Below are positions 41,723-54,924 of a stretch of 64,000 nt of DNA, piece after piece; position 1 is the first letter of the stretch, and each line of letters begins with the position of its first letter. The DNA comes from Promerops cafer (lineage: Eukaryota > Chordata > Aves > Passeriformes > Nectariniidae). The notes beneath the pieces were generated by a model. That model did no database searches and was not told where the DNA came from. It worked only from the letters and a program-made list of their open reading frames with translations. Where the stretch lies: contig VZSE01002457.1 in assembly GCA_013398275.1 (NCBI GenBank), forward strand, positions 186,001 through 250,000. Direction: 5' to 3'. The position numbers were made by a program, and so were the translations under genes.

Positions 41723-44667
41723 AACATATTGACCTGTTCCATAGTGGACAAAAGAGGATGCTCCCCATATTTCCCATTTCCACAGAAATACCAAGTGAAT
41801 GGGATAACTCTCCCCCCACCCCCGCCACATTTCTGCAAAGGGAACTGTTAAATTTGGTTTATATCTTAATATTGTAGCTCTTTAATAATGGCCTCACTGT
41901 GGGCTAGGGACTCAGGGCAGTAAAATGTAAAATGTAGGTTTTCCCCAATGGCAAAACCAGAAATATTCCTGGTGTACCAGGCCTGGCCCTAAATTCCCTT
42001 ACATAGTGTACATCTCCACCATCCCCAGCATTTCCTGGTGACTTGTGCTCAGGCTGGCTCGGACACACTGAGGCACACACTAAATTATTTGGAGAGGAGA
42101 AATAAAAACCACCTCAAGGGCTTCCAGACTGAAGGAAAAAAAAAACCAAACCAGTTCAGTCTTTTCTCTGTGTTTCCTCCACATGGAAATTTGCTCTAAT
42201 CAGCACAAGTCTTGTGTTTAGGGTTCATTTGAAGCCTTTTATTGATTCATTTCTGTGATGCCAACAGGACAAGGAGCCCAAGCTCTGCCTGAGGGAGTAC
42301 ATTGGGCAAAACCTCGCTTGGTGAATCCCATGGTCAGAGGAGTTCTTGGGTGACCCCGTGGCTTTACGTCCCCTCTGATGAGGGACCATGGAGACCTGGG
42401 ACCCTGAAAAAGCCAGGATTGACCACAGTGAACTCTGTGGTGCCTGTGCCACTGGATATCACTGGGAAAATGTCAGCTAAGGGACTGGAAAAGCCAGAGG
42501 TGGCCTCTCACAGCTTCTGATGAAGGATGGCCTCCTTTCCCTGCTGGGGGAAAGGCTCATCCTCTCCGGGGCCTGTGGTGCTTTCCTCTTGCCTGAGGGA
42601 TCTGGACAACAATTTTCACATCCCATGTGGCTCCTCCCTGCTGAAGGTTGCTCCAGCATCCTGCTGGTGCCATGGGGTTATGGGGAGAACCTTCTCAGGT
42701 GGATGCTGTGAATCTTGGGTGTGGTGGACACGGAGAGCTAGGAACCTCCCAACCCACCGGCGTTGTGCTTCCCAGGAAGACACAACCATCTCCTCAACTT
42801 GTTACCTTCCACTCCCCTCTAGTGGTTATGGAGCCAGTGCTGGAGCCAGGGAGGCAGAGAGGAGCTCGGTGGTGCAGGGAGGTGGCTTTTTATTCACCAC
42901 TGATGCCATCTGAAGGGCACAGATGGGTTCCTGCTTGGGGCCAGAGAGACGTGAGCCCCTGTGACACACATCTGGCTGAGCCAGGGGGGTGGAGATGAGG
43001 GTCATACCCTGCACCTTCCTTTCTTTAAAGAAAAATAGATTTAAAAAAAAAAAAAAAAGTAATTCTCTCATTAAAGAGAGAAACTAAAAAAAATGCAGCT
43101 ACAATTGGCTACAGGGCATTAATGCTGTTGTCCCCATCTCCCCCACCCCTGTCTCGAGCCCGGGTGTCGGTTTTGTTCGCGGGCTGAGCAGACTCCGACA
43201 TGTGGCCAAGAGCCTGGAGAAGAAAGATGTTGTTAATCTGATGCTCTGGCCTCAGTTCCTGGTGCTGTCAGCTACCCGGAGAGTTGAAAACGAGAAGATG
43301 AGAACGGAGCTGAGATGGGATAATAAATATCAGGCAAGGACCCCCCTCAGTTTCTCCGCTGCCATCCCAAGAGGTTCTCTCAGAGCTGGCACTGATCCAT
43401 GCTGAGCAAACATCTCTGTGCTTGTGTCTCCTCCTTGCTGAGCACCCCCCGGGCAGAGGGGAGGGACCAGCACACCCGAGACTTGGCAAGGGGGCTCTGA
43501 CTCTGTTTTCCCCTCCGCGACCCGGCAGACCTGGATTTGAGGCATCCCGGAGCTGGGGGGCTCCATTCAAGAGCCAGACCGTAGTGCCAGCACTCCAGCT
43601 GGTTCAGGTGGTGCTGGAGGGACACAGAGTGATCCCACAGCTCCTGCCCCAGTGTTTCACCAGCTGGCAGCAGCGTTTTTGGTGCATTCCCACGGGCATC
43701 TCTGCTGGGATGGCAGATCCCTGCCTCCAGGGATGGGAAAACAGCTCCCGCCTGCACGAGGAGGTGCTGGGACAAGCCCAGCCTTGGAGAGGCACCCACA
43801 GCTGTCACCCCCATCCTCCTCATCCTCCTTGGGGACATCTCCTCTGCCAGCCCTCCTGGCGACCACCCCATCCAAGGCCACTTCCCTGCCACCATGCTGT
43901 CCCCAAACCCCAGCACGGGTCCGGTGACCTTCGGGTTTGCTTGAGAGCTGAGATTCTTCTTTTTTTTGTTGTTTTTTCCCTTTTTCCCCCTTCGGAAGTT
44001 GGGAGGTTTCCAGCATGAGTCACTGCCCGCCTCTGCTGCGTAACTAGCGCGCTGGGAGTTGCGAGGCTGACTTTGGGGTACTCTCCTAGAATTAATCAAA
44101 GTATCTTCCACATTTCAGTGCAGTAAAACCATCATCCGGCCAAATCCCTCCTGACTGGCAGAGCCCTAGCCCAGTCCCTTCTCCCTCTGCTCTTCCCTCC
44201 TCTTTACTTTTTTTCCTTGGTCTCTTTTATCCTTCTCCCATAGCAGCATTTCCCACAAATAACTCGTAACCTCTCTTCCCCTTAAATTTGGCAGAGCCCT
44301 TCTCAGGGAGGTTTGTTTGTTTTGTGCTTGCAGCCCTTTTCCTGGTGTCCATCAATGTGTCGCTGTGGTCAGACCTTGGGATGTTTGGGCTTTGTTTTGT
44401 TTGGTTCACAGGCTTTTGACATCTTAAATAACAGGGTGGTTTCACCATTTGACAGTAGGAACAAAACCCGAGTGACCCACCCCACTGCTGCTTTCAACTC
44501 CCCATTAAAAACTCCCCAGTTTCAACTGCTTTCAGAATTAAACAAACGTTTTAAGGATCAAAAAAAATGTGATTTTGAGCATTTTTCCTCTCTCTGGTCA
44601 CCTTGTTCTTTAAGAGCCGTGTGGGTGGAAGAACTCTGGTTGCTTTGCTGATGGGAGCTCTGTGCAC

Positions 44668-44792
44668 CGAATCCCAAATGGTTTGGTTTGGAAGGGACCT
44701 TAAAGCTCAACTCAGGTGGGCAGGGACACCTTCCACTAGTCCAGGTTGCTCTAAGCCTCGTCCAACCTGGCCTTGAACACTCCAGGGATGGG
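44668..44792 (-). mobile_element. CR1 LINE fragment
   Basis: GAATCCCAAATGGTTTGG, GAAGGGACCTTAAAGC, CAACCTGGCCTTGAACAC. Confidence 0.88.
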
Positions 44793-47569
44793 AGAGGAGA
44801 GAGAAAATGAGACAGATCTGGCAGGGGAGGTCCACCAAATAAATTTGTTTGACCCTTGCCTTGCTGAGCTAAAAGCTTTAGGTTTAATTCCCATGAAATC
44901 CAGCATCGCCTTTCCTCTGGAATCTGCATCTGAGGGCAGTGCTGCTGAGATAAAAGGCACGCTGCAGAAAAGGCTGGATTTTGGGATTTAGCAGTGCAGG
45001 TAGGAATGCTGAAAGCTTGGAGGGGGCTGGTTGCCATCCGGTATTTCTCCTTGTGATGATGAAATGTGTCTTTCCTGGAACCAGAGTGCAGATCCCCGTG
45101 TCTTTTGATACCCGTGGTATCTTGAATTCCTCCTGGATGACTGGCAAGTTCTTAAAGACAAACTTGAGAGTCGGAATTTTGCGTTCCCTCTTCATTTGTC
45201 CAGCTCTGTTTTCAGTTCTCAGGGTGTACTTAGGTATACAAACCTTGAATTTTCTAGCAGCAAAGCTCCCAAAACTTGAAATAATGTTTTGGGGTGAAAA
45301 ATGAAATGCTGGAAATTTCTGGCAAACCAAAACTGAAAAAAAAAAAAAGAAAAGGAGGGAAAGAAGATATATTCTTTGTCAAGAGGTATTTCAGTCAGCC
45401 TGAAATGAAATATTTTACTTGAACAGAGGTTTATATAGTAAAATTTCTTTCTAAATCAGGATTTTCATTTAGAGGCACTCCAAATATGCCTTCTTAATTT
45501 TTTTTCCCTGATTTTGCTGTTGTTAAACAGTCCATGAAATTTCTGCAATTTGTTGTGATTTTACAAACATGCTTTTTTCAAGAAAGCATCACCCACCTCC
45601 ACTTCTCCCAGGCTTTTCACATCTTCCTGAATCCCCACGCAGCATTCCCCAAATAATGAGCTGCTCCCTGCAGTCCAGGAGCTGCACATCTGCAAGCCAA
45701 ACTTCACCTGCAGGTGAATAAAGCCGAGGACAGAATCGGAAAGTCGAGGAGTCAACGAAGGTGATTTTTGCCACCAATTTGGGCAAACATCTCCGTCCAG
45801 CACAGGCCTGTAACGTGCTCAGACACAAGTGTGCACCTCCATCCTATTTGGCACGTGCTGGAAGCGCTTTGCTGAGTCGAGGCCTTGAGTTTTAACCTCC
45901 TGAAAAGCCTTGGCAAGCCGTGAAATGCGCTTAAAGTCCAGAAAGGAAAACGCGTCGTCGCTGGCAATAACCTCTCTGTTCTGAGAGATGTTCGTTTTAC
46001 AGGTCAAGGGCAGACGGGGAAAACCCATACATTTCCCAAAAAACAGTGGGAACCATTTAATCTGGAACAGCACCATGGGGCTGGGTCGTTGGCGGATTTT
46101 GGATGCAGGTGCCGCTAGAGCTGGCTGGGACGGCTCGCTGAGGATGGACGTGCCCTGATGGATCACCAGAGATCCAGGGGATCCCACCTGCACCTACAGG
46201 TGCTCCAGGCCCGTGACAGCCAGCACAGAGCCACCGAGGGCTCACGGTTGAGCCCTGACCACCTGGTGCATCCCTTGTGCCTCTTGCAGAGCCAAGACCC
46301 AGAGCCATGCTGGCAGAGCCAGCAGGACTTTGAGGGGAAATCACTCTGCCGAGTGCTCTGCAAAGACCTTGGCAGTGGGAATTTGGGGGGGGAGCCAAAA
46401 ACATGACAGGGCTGGACAGGCCTGGAGTGCGTGTGGGAGGTGCAGGGGTCAGAGGGAGGGAGGCTGGGCAGTGCCTGGACTGGGCCCTCAGGGAATTCCT
46501 GCCCTTCCTGTGCGACCAAGCTCATCCCCACATCCACATGTCCAGAGGAGTCGGGGCAGGTTGCTCTCCATCACAGCTGATGGGGTTTGGGAAGGAGCCC
46601 ACTGGAGTTCAGTGCTCCACTCTGCAGGGTAATGGGAACATCCCAGCCAGCAGGGCTTAGGTTGGGATTTTGACTGTCCAAAGGAAACCCCAGGCTCCTG
46701 ATCCGTTCTCCCTGCAGCTTGTCATTTGGCTCCGCTTCAGCTCCAGGCTGTAAAAGGCAGAGGAAAAATGACATGAAGGAGCCTGATTGCACATCCACTG
46801 TGTCAGCTGACCCCAGAGTGGCAGGGCCCTGTGGACCCTTTATTTTTATCCTGGGCTGGGATTGCTCCTCAGTTTTGCAAGAGGGTTGGGGGCTGGGGAC
46901 TCTGTGACTTCCAGGACAGGATGCAAGCCCAGACTGCAGAGCCCACCCTCTGCCAGTGGCCAAAATCCCCAGCCTGATTCTCCTCCAGGTTCAAGAGTGT
47001 GTTTGTGTTGGTCAACCAGACAGTCCTGGAGATCCTGGAGGGGATGACACAGGCACGGGCCATGTTCCAGCCCCATTTCCAGCAGGAAAGCAGAGCAAGG
47101 TATAGTGGTTTCAGCTTCTGGGCTGGGATCTAACCACTGCTGCTTTCCTTAGGGAAAACTCCCTCTGGGGATCTGTTGGGGCACCAGGAGATGCTGTAGG
47201 GTGGAATTGGTGCAGGTGGTGCATCCTTTTGCTGATTTATTTATTCACCTGGTGGAGGAAGCAGCACTTAAACCCATTGGTATCTCTGGAAGGGAACCTG
47301 GTTTAGATGTGGACTTGGACATCGCCGGATTTGTCCTTTTCCCAGCCTTCTGCCTCCCACCTCTCCTCCTCCTCCTCCTCTTCATTGCAGCTGTATCCAC
47401 ACGATGGCACCAGCCCCCAGGCACTGTCCTTCACGCTGAGCTGGGATGGGGAGCTGGGGGTGACCCAGTGAGGGGGGAAAGTTTCCCTGACAGCAATCCA
47501 AGAGGGCTGAGACAAAAGCAGAGACAAAGCAACAGTTTGCTCCCTGGCCAAGGTGATGCAGGAAGATAA

Positions 47570-47700
47570 CAAAATGGTTTGGGGCTGGCTTGGAAGGGAC
47601 CTCAAAGCCCATCTCATTCCACCCATGCCATGGCCAGGGGCACCTTCCACTATCCCAGGGTGCTCCAAGCCCTGTTCCAACCTGAACTTGAACATGAACC
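47570..47700 (-). mobile_element. CR1 LINE fragment
   Basis: AAAATGGTTTGGGGC, GGAAGGGACCTCAAAGC, CACCTTCCACTATCCC. Confidence 0.85.
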
Positions 47701-48782
47701 TCACAGCTCAGAAATCACCCACTGGCTGGATTTGAGCAGCCAAATTTCTTAAACAGTTCTGAGGTTATCTAAATCACCAAATTCTTTCCCCAGCTGAGCT
47801 CTGAGATTTCCCTGGAAAGAGGAGGGCAGAGCCCTGAGAAGCACTGCTGGAAGAGTTCTGTAAGAGATTTCAAGATCAGTAAAACAATGTCAGGGCTGAA
47901 CTTTTTGGTAGTCTCAGAGATGTCTACAGAAACAGAGGGGTCCAGGACAAGGAGAAACACAGATGATGCTTTGCACTTTGTCTTGTGCAGTTTGGGTTGC
48001 TCTTTTTTTAGGGCATGAATGAGTGCAGGCAGCCAGCCTGGAAGCCAGCTGCATCTCCTGATTTTTTCCCTTGTTTTCTCTCCAAAGCAAAGCAAGAACA
48101 TGTGTTTCAGACAGTGGGGTTTGGTTTTGCACTTTCCAGCCCCTGGCACGTCAAACAGGGCCCTGATCCTGTGGGAACACAGGTGGCAGAGCCATTAAAA
48201 CCAGGCAGTGGGACCAAGAGACAGCTGTGGGGTTTCCCATCTCTGCCACCTTTATTTTTCTAGCACTGGTAAGTTGAGGCATGGGGCAGGATCCTGGCCA
48301 ATCTTCCCAAAAATCTTGGGAAGAAGGAGCAGGTTTTGGGGAATGAAATACCCATCTTGTTAAAGAGAATGTAGAGGAGGGGGGGAGTCATCTTGGTGGT
48401 TCTAAATGAAAATTTATGAGGAGGAGGAGGAAGGTGGAGGAGGAGGAGGTTTTGTTTAGAAGTGAAATCATCGGCTCTGAGCCTGACCTTTGGCTCCCCC
48501 CGACCCCAACACTAATGAAGGGGAAAGGGTCTGCTTGTATAAACATGTCACAGCACGAGGTTCTGGGGCTGGGATCTGGTTACAGAGCTGTGCCAGAGCT
48601 GGCTGCTCCCTGGGACATGCCCATCCTGCCCCTGACAGGGCTGGGGGTGTGTCCTGCAGCCAACTCTCAGATCGGAGCTTTTGTCTTCGTGCTCTGCTCA
48701 TCCCCGACGGCTGTGGAGTGTGTGGAGTGAAAGCCCTGCAGATCTGATGGACATTTTGAGGAATGGTGAGGAGTTTGGCCAG

Positions 48783-48945
48783 GGAAGCTGTGGCTGGCCC
48801 TGGATCCCTGGAAGTGTCCCAGGCCAGGTTGGATGGGGCCTGGGGAAACCTGGGATAGTGGAAGGTGTCCCTGCCCATGGCAGGGGCTGGAACAAGATGG
48901 GTTTTGACATGCCTTCTCACCTAAACTGGGCTGTGATTCTGTGAA
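48783..48945 (+). mobile_element. CR1 LINE fragment
   Basis: GGAAGCTGTGGCTGGCCC through GTGTCCCTGCCCATGGC to a GCTGTGATTCTGTGAA tail. Confidence 0.88.
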
Positions 48946-49898
48946 TTTCTAGCAGGAAAGAGCAGCTTCTAACAACATAAAATCCCTTCTCACCAGCACG
49001 GTGCTCCTGTAGTGTTCGCAACAAAAATGTTGTCCTTTTTGATTTAATTCTATCTCAATGCAGCGCTAACAAACATGGGATTAGCAGGGCACTGCTGAAG
49101 TGCCAGTGCAGAAGAGTTGAGTTGAGCAGGAGTAAAATGATCACCTGACATATGGATATGTGGAAGACTACTCGGAGCCGTCCATCCCCACCCTGAGGTC
49201 TGCACGTGTGGTCTGGAAGAGCCAAGTCTTTGCTTTCCTTCCTCTCGGTACTTCATGCTAATCCTCTTCTTCCTCTGCACCTCTCTCTTTCTTCACACTC
49301 CTCCTGCTTCCTTTTTTTTTTTTTTTGTGGTGTGACTCCAGGAGGGACAAACCTCACCTCACCTCAGCCCTTATGTGAGAAGGTTGGGGCTCGAGATTTG
49401 ATGGATATTAACTTTTCTGCTGGTTTTTACTTGGTCCAAGTTGCCCAGGCAGCTCTGTCTCCTCAGACCAGGATGTTCTGTGGTCGCAACTGGCAAATGA
49501 AGCACAAGCCCAAACCATGGCAGGAGGAGCCCATGGACCACCGGCTGTTCCAGTGTCCCCAGAGGGGATGGTGGCACACAGGATGCTTGGATGTAGCTGG
49601 TGGTGATGATGATGCCTGCAGGGAGAGTGACCCAGGCAGTAACTCACGGGAACATGTTCATGCTCCAGCCAGCTCCTCTGATTTCCTGTGTCCCAGGGAA
49701 AAAAGAAAAAGGAGAAATAAAAATCAATTGACAGAATCCCACATGAGGGGCTTGGGATGCCACGAGGCACCAGGAGACCACCTTGGATGGATCTAAAGGG
49801 TGGCCTGTGTGTGGCTCACCCTAGGTGTGGCGGGTGCGTGTCCAGCCCCATGGGGGGACTCTGCCAGCTTTGGTTCGTGGTGTGGTGTCCCAGGAATG

Positions 49899-50055
49899 TC
49901 CCTGTGGCTGCCCCTGGATCCCTCGAAGTGTCCCAGGCCAGGTTGGATGGGGCTTGGAGGCAACCTGGGACAGTGGAAGGTGTCCCTGCCCATGGCAGGG
50001 GGTGGGACATCATGACCTCTAAGGTCACTTCCAGCCCAAATCATTCCATGATTTC
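49899..50055 (+). mobile_element. CR1 LINE fragment
   Basis: CTGTGGCTGCCCCTGG, GGTTGGATGGGGCTTGG, GTGTCCCTGCCCATGGC, and a CATTCCATGATTTC tail. Confidence 0.88.
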
Positions 50056-51944
50056 TTGGTGAGAAGAACTGGGGCCATGGAGGTCCCTGCCCAGCATTTT
50101 GGGTCCATCACCCCACCAGGACTGCCCTGCCTGATGGTTGGATGGACACTTCCCACCATGAGCTGCTGTCCCATGCGCCACCAGGCCATGCCAGCTGGTC
50201 CCTCGCCCAGTTCCTACTGAGTTCCCACCCGATCACTAATTTGGGAAAGCAAGCCATGGTCTGCCAGGGCCCCTCTTGGACCAGGGTTTCTGCAATAAGA
50301 GACATTAGGAAATTCCACTGTAGACCTCTGGGCCATGTGTGAAGAAGGAATGGGGTTTCTTTTCCAGCTAAGTGCCCAAACAGCTCCAAAGACGTGATGA
50401 GCTGCAAATAACCTGTGGACCAATTGTCTCTGGGAGCTGGTGACAAAGCCACAGCGACCAGGCAGGGATGTCACACCCGGCTGGGAAACAATGATGCTCG
50501 GAGTGGTGGCACAAAGCCAGGAATGGGGATAGTCCCCTTCCGGGGCAGGAAGAATGCACCGGTGACAATGAGGGAAACCCAGAGTGAGCCACGCACATCC
50601 CCAGCCTCAAACTCTTTTGCACGGGAGCAATTTCACAGCCCTCCACTGGAAGCACATGCTCAGGCTGAATCCATCATCCAGGCCAGAGCAGGGATGAAGG
50701 AGGAGAACCCTTTTGTAAGTGTTGGCCGGGGAAAATATGACTTATCTCGGAGAAATGAATCATGTTTCAGCGAATGCTTCCTGCAGAAATATTTTTCTCA
50801 CAGCCTTTGTTCGGGGTTTTGGCAGATCTGGAGTTTGCTGGCGTTAGCAAAAGCCGTCCCCCCCCGCCCACTGCTCCTGGGGCTGGAGTAGGAAATAAGG
50901 AATAAAGGCAGAGGGGACGTGGAAGGCTAAATCCGTCACCACTGCCGCTCTGCGCTGCAGCAGGATGTGGAGCTTAGAGGAGAATTTCAAAGGAGATCCC
51001 CGGATAAAATCCAGCAGAGCTGAGTGCTTGGCTGCTCTTGCGAAGATACCTGTGCTGGGCAGTCAGCTTGGAATTCTGAGACTTGGACAAATCCCTGTCA
51101 GGTGCTGGGGCTTGCTGGAAATCAGCCCTCGGTTCCTCCTTTCCCTCCTGAAAACCAGCATTTTGGGAGGGGGAAAGGGCAGTGTCTACTGTTACTGTGT
51201 GTGGTTAGCCACAGAAAATGAGAAGAAAGTGAGAGGAAAAACTGTGTTTTGACATGCAAATCAATCCTGAGCTCCTGGTCTCCTTCTCCAAAGGCTTTGA
51301 CAAAGATCCTGTATTCCTTCCCATCATTCACAAACATTGCTCTGGGTCACAGCTCGGGAGGGGAGGGAGGAAAAAAGTCCATCTTGGTTCTGGAGAACTT
51401 CAAGGATTTTTCTTCCCAGTGGTTGGCAATTTTTCCTGGGAAGGCAATTTCATTCCTGGGCCTGGTAGGCTCCCTGATCATTTTAAAATAGACCCGTGGG
51501 GGGAATAAGGCCTTTAAAAGCTCCATTTGCTCCCAGTCATTTTACACAGTAACCCAAGCTGAAGTGAAGGATCTTTATTTAAATATGAATTAAGCCCCAA
51601 CCTTCCCCTTTACTGCGTTATTTTCCTTTGAGGTTTTCTTTGATATTATTTCAAAGTCTTGAAGCTAACAAAATGCTGGCCCATATTTAAAATGACAGGA
51701 GAGTCCTGGAAAAAGATTTAGGAGGCAACTAAAGTCCTTCAGTGCAGGGCTCCGAAACAGGACAGGAAATCATAAAAGGGCTGAGTGCACTTTACCACGC
51801 TCCAGACAAATTCTGAGACTACAAAGGCGAGGGGAATGGCATCGAGACCATAAAGAGCATCGAGATGCAGCTGAAAAACCCTGGAATTATTCCATTAAAA
51901 CACGAGCAAAATGCTGGCAGTAATGGAAGCATCGAACTGTGGAG

Positions 51945-52075
51945 TGGCTTGGGTTGGAAGGCTGGTTGAAGCAGGGACACCTTCCACTGTCCCAGGTTCC
52001 TCCAAGCCCCAAAGTCCAACCTGGCCTTGGACACTTCCAGGGATTCCAGCCATAGTTCCTCTGCCAGGGCCTCAG
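51945..52075 (-). mobile_element. CR1 LINE fragment with small deletion
   Basis: GCTTGGGTTGGAAGG, then AGCAGGGACACCTTCC (the usual linking piece is missing), then GGCCTTGGACACTTCC. Confidence 0.8.
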
Positions 52076-52304
52076 TCTGTGATGTTTGCTTCTTCTTGTG
52101 GTTTAGGTGAGCAGTTTTGCCCAGTTTGGCGCTGCCAGTGGCAGAAGGGTATAAAGATGAGACATAAATGTGTGATTTTTAATGTAAAGCGAAGAGACCC
52201 TGTCTGAGTGACAAAGGATGGGCTGGGACTGATCTCTCCTCTTCCTTTCCATCGCTTCCCAGCCATCCATCAGCTGCTGGAGCAGGTTTTGTCTGCCTGA
52301 AGCA

Positions 52305-52440
52305 TCACAGAACACTTCAGGCTGAACAAGCCCTCTAAGAGCAGAGTCCAACCATTCCCCCAGCACTGCCAAGGCCACTACTCATTCCTGTCCCCGAGTG
52401 CCACATCCCAGCAGGCTTTAAATCCCTCCAGGACTGGTGA
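52305..52440 (-). mobile_element. CR1 LINE fragment, different subfamily
   Basis: ATCACAGAACACTTCAGG, GAGTCCAACCATTCCC, GTGCCACATCCCAGCAGGC. Confidence 0.7.
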
Positions 52441-54924
52441 GTTACTTTCACATCACTTCTGATCTCCGTTTTTGTCTTTCTGCCTAACCCTGATTCAGGT
52501 CCCTTTGTCCCTGCACTTCCCAACAGCGGGAAGCAGAGGATTTATCCTTGTCCTGGGCACGCAGCTGCACATGGGTCCTGCCCTGGCCTGCAGGCTCCCT
52601 CCTGCCCCGGGCTGGTGCGGGATGCAGGCTCCCCGGGCCAGGATCTCAGTGCTGAGGTGACACTGGCCTCTCGCTGCTGTCACCCTGCCAGGGGCCGCTG
52701 GATCTGCCATCCCAGAAACGGTGCCTGGGTGGTCCCAGCCGAGCCAGAGCTTCCAAGTTTACAGGGATCCCTGGGAAAAACCCTCAGGGCTCCCCCCTTT
52801 CCCCGTCCCTCCCTGCTGTCAGCACTCCTTGGCTGTGTGGAAACGGGGTGGCCTTGGGGGCAGCCAGGGAGAACATACATCCCAAGGGGTGGGACTTGGG
52901 GGTTGGATTTGGTTGAGTTTTTAAAATAGTTATTATTTTTTTCATGCGGACTTTGGCTGAAAATGCAAAAACTTTTTTTCCCCCTTTTAAGAGTGGAGGG
53001 ATTGGAGGTGCTAAGCTGAGCTGGGACTGAGTAAAAAATTTTTTAAAAAAAACCCCAAATCAGTGCATTTTACATCCTCACCTCAGTGCTTGGCTTCTTT
53101 CCAGTGAATATTTCGCTTTGTGGTTTGCTGGAATAGTTTGTACTGGTTTGTGGGGGTTTTTTGGTAGCCTTTCATGTGCACAGAGATCAAGAAATCCAGG
53201 ACCAATATTTAGCCAGGCTCCATGTGGGCATGTGTGCTGCCACGGAGGAAAAATCCAATTGTTGGGACCCATCTGATCCTGCTGCTTTTAGGGATTTCTT
53301 GCTTTTATCCTCTTCTGCACAAGCCACCCTGTCCCTGCCCTTGGTGATGTCCCTTAATCTCTCACAGGATGTTGTGGCATCACAGGTGGGATTGGGAAGG
53401 ACAATTTCAATCCCCTTGGGAATTAGGGGTGATAAATGCCATTGAAAAAGACTCCTGTGTATGGAAAAGAAAATTTAAATACGTCCATGTGCTGCCCATG
53501 AGGACAGAGCTGCAGTTTGGGGTCTGGGTTTCCTGACTGCCCAGCTCACACCAGACAAACTCCAAGCACACAAAAAGAATTTCCAGCAGCTGATGGAATT
53601 ATCTGCCTCCCTTTTCATGGAGTCAGGTGTGTTTGTTGTTAAAAATCTGTTACCCGGAGAGTTCATAGCTCCCAAACTTTTTGGAGAATTTTATGGCTTT
53701 GGTTCTCTCCTCAGGAACTAAATGCACCCATCCAAACCCCATAGCATGGCTCCCTCCTGACCATTTGAGCAGTTACTCCCTTTCCTGCCTAGAAACAAAT
53801 GTTGTGTCCTAATTCCAGGCTCCAAATTCACCTCTCCAAGTCCATTCACCCACAGGAGCCTCAGCTAACCCCCAGAATTCAAGGAAGAGGTTCCAAAGGT
53901 GCTTGCAAGTATTGCTTTTTGTTTAGAATTGCAGGGTCAAAGGCTTTGATCTGCCATGATAGATCCCTAAATCCATGGCACTGGAGCATGGGGGAAGCAG
54001 CCCTGACCCTCTGCAGCAGTGGGGAAGGCACACGGCACAAATCCTTGGGAAAATCCAGCCATGTCCTCCTGCTCCTGAGCACCTCATGGCACAGCAGAGC
54101 AGCACCTCAGGCTCCCTGACAAGCCCCCAGAAAAGCTGGATTTGTATTTTGGTGCCCGTGCTTGGAAAAACGTCACTTTGTGTGGTGAAATCACAACCTG
54201 GAGCACGTTAGAGATTCCCAAAACTGCAGTAACTGATGCAAAACCACACATTCTTTGGAGGGGGGAAAGTCACTCCGTGTGCTGCATTGTCTGACAGCTG
54301 TTAAATTCACCTTCTTAAATGGTGCTTTTGGCTCTGCTGGTACCCAGAGCCCAGAGTGAGATGTCATTTACTTTTAAGTAAGAGCTTCTAATGGATGGGA
54401 TGGATTTTCCTCCACGCAACCGGGCTTGTTTTAAAATAAACACTTGACATTGGGGCTCGGAAATCTATCAGGGAATGAATGCATCTGATGCACGCACAGA
54501 CAGGGTCGTGATTTGGCATCTTAAAATGTTTTCCCCCAAAGCTAGTTTGGATGGAATGACACGATTTATTTTTTAATGGCCCTAGACACCACAGCAGGGA
54601 GGTTTTGGGGGGTTTTTCGGGTTTGTTTTTTTTTTCCCTTCTCATAGTTGATGGGGAGAAAAGGTCATTTGGGATAATTTAGCCCCATGTTTCCAGATCC
54701 TGGTCAAGTGGAAGGCGTTTGGTTTATGGTCCATTCCAAGCCAAATCATCCTGCAGACATCAGCCCGGACAAGTGATGCTCATACCCTCTGCACCCCATC
54801 ACCCCACTCCCTGGGAAAGGACTTTAGCCAAATTTCTGAGTGTCAAAACATTGTGGGGCACAAGGAAGGGTCTCAGCCTCTGCTGGGGGCTGTGGAGTCA
54901 AGAACATAAATCCCAAACCCCCGG

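Larger units (their letters stand above)
33771..54924. other. Intergenic region between HDAC4 and the next gene
   Basis: About 21 kb with no frame resembling a known protein and no exon chain that I could build. It holds fifteen listed CR1 fragments, a CpG-rich patch at 36,826-37,260, short AT-rich runs (40,270-40,325), A- and T-tracts (43,037-43,058; 49,311-49,326), a CTC run at 47,361-47,382 and a GAGGAGG run at 48,417-48,450. Repeat-free stretches such as 42,700-44,600 and 50,600-51,900 show nothing that I recognise. Confidence 0.7.

Noticed and set aside
43380..44111. 243-codon minus-strand frame
   Set aside because: No recognisable domain and no splice context, and a + frame of 198 codons overlaps it. 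Treated as chance.
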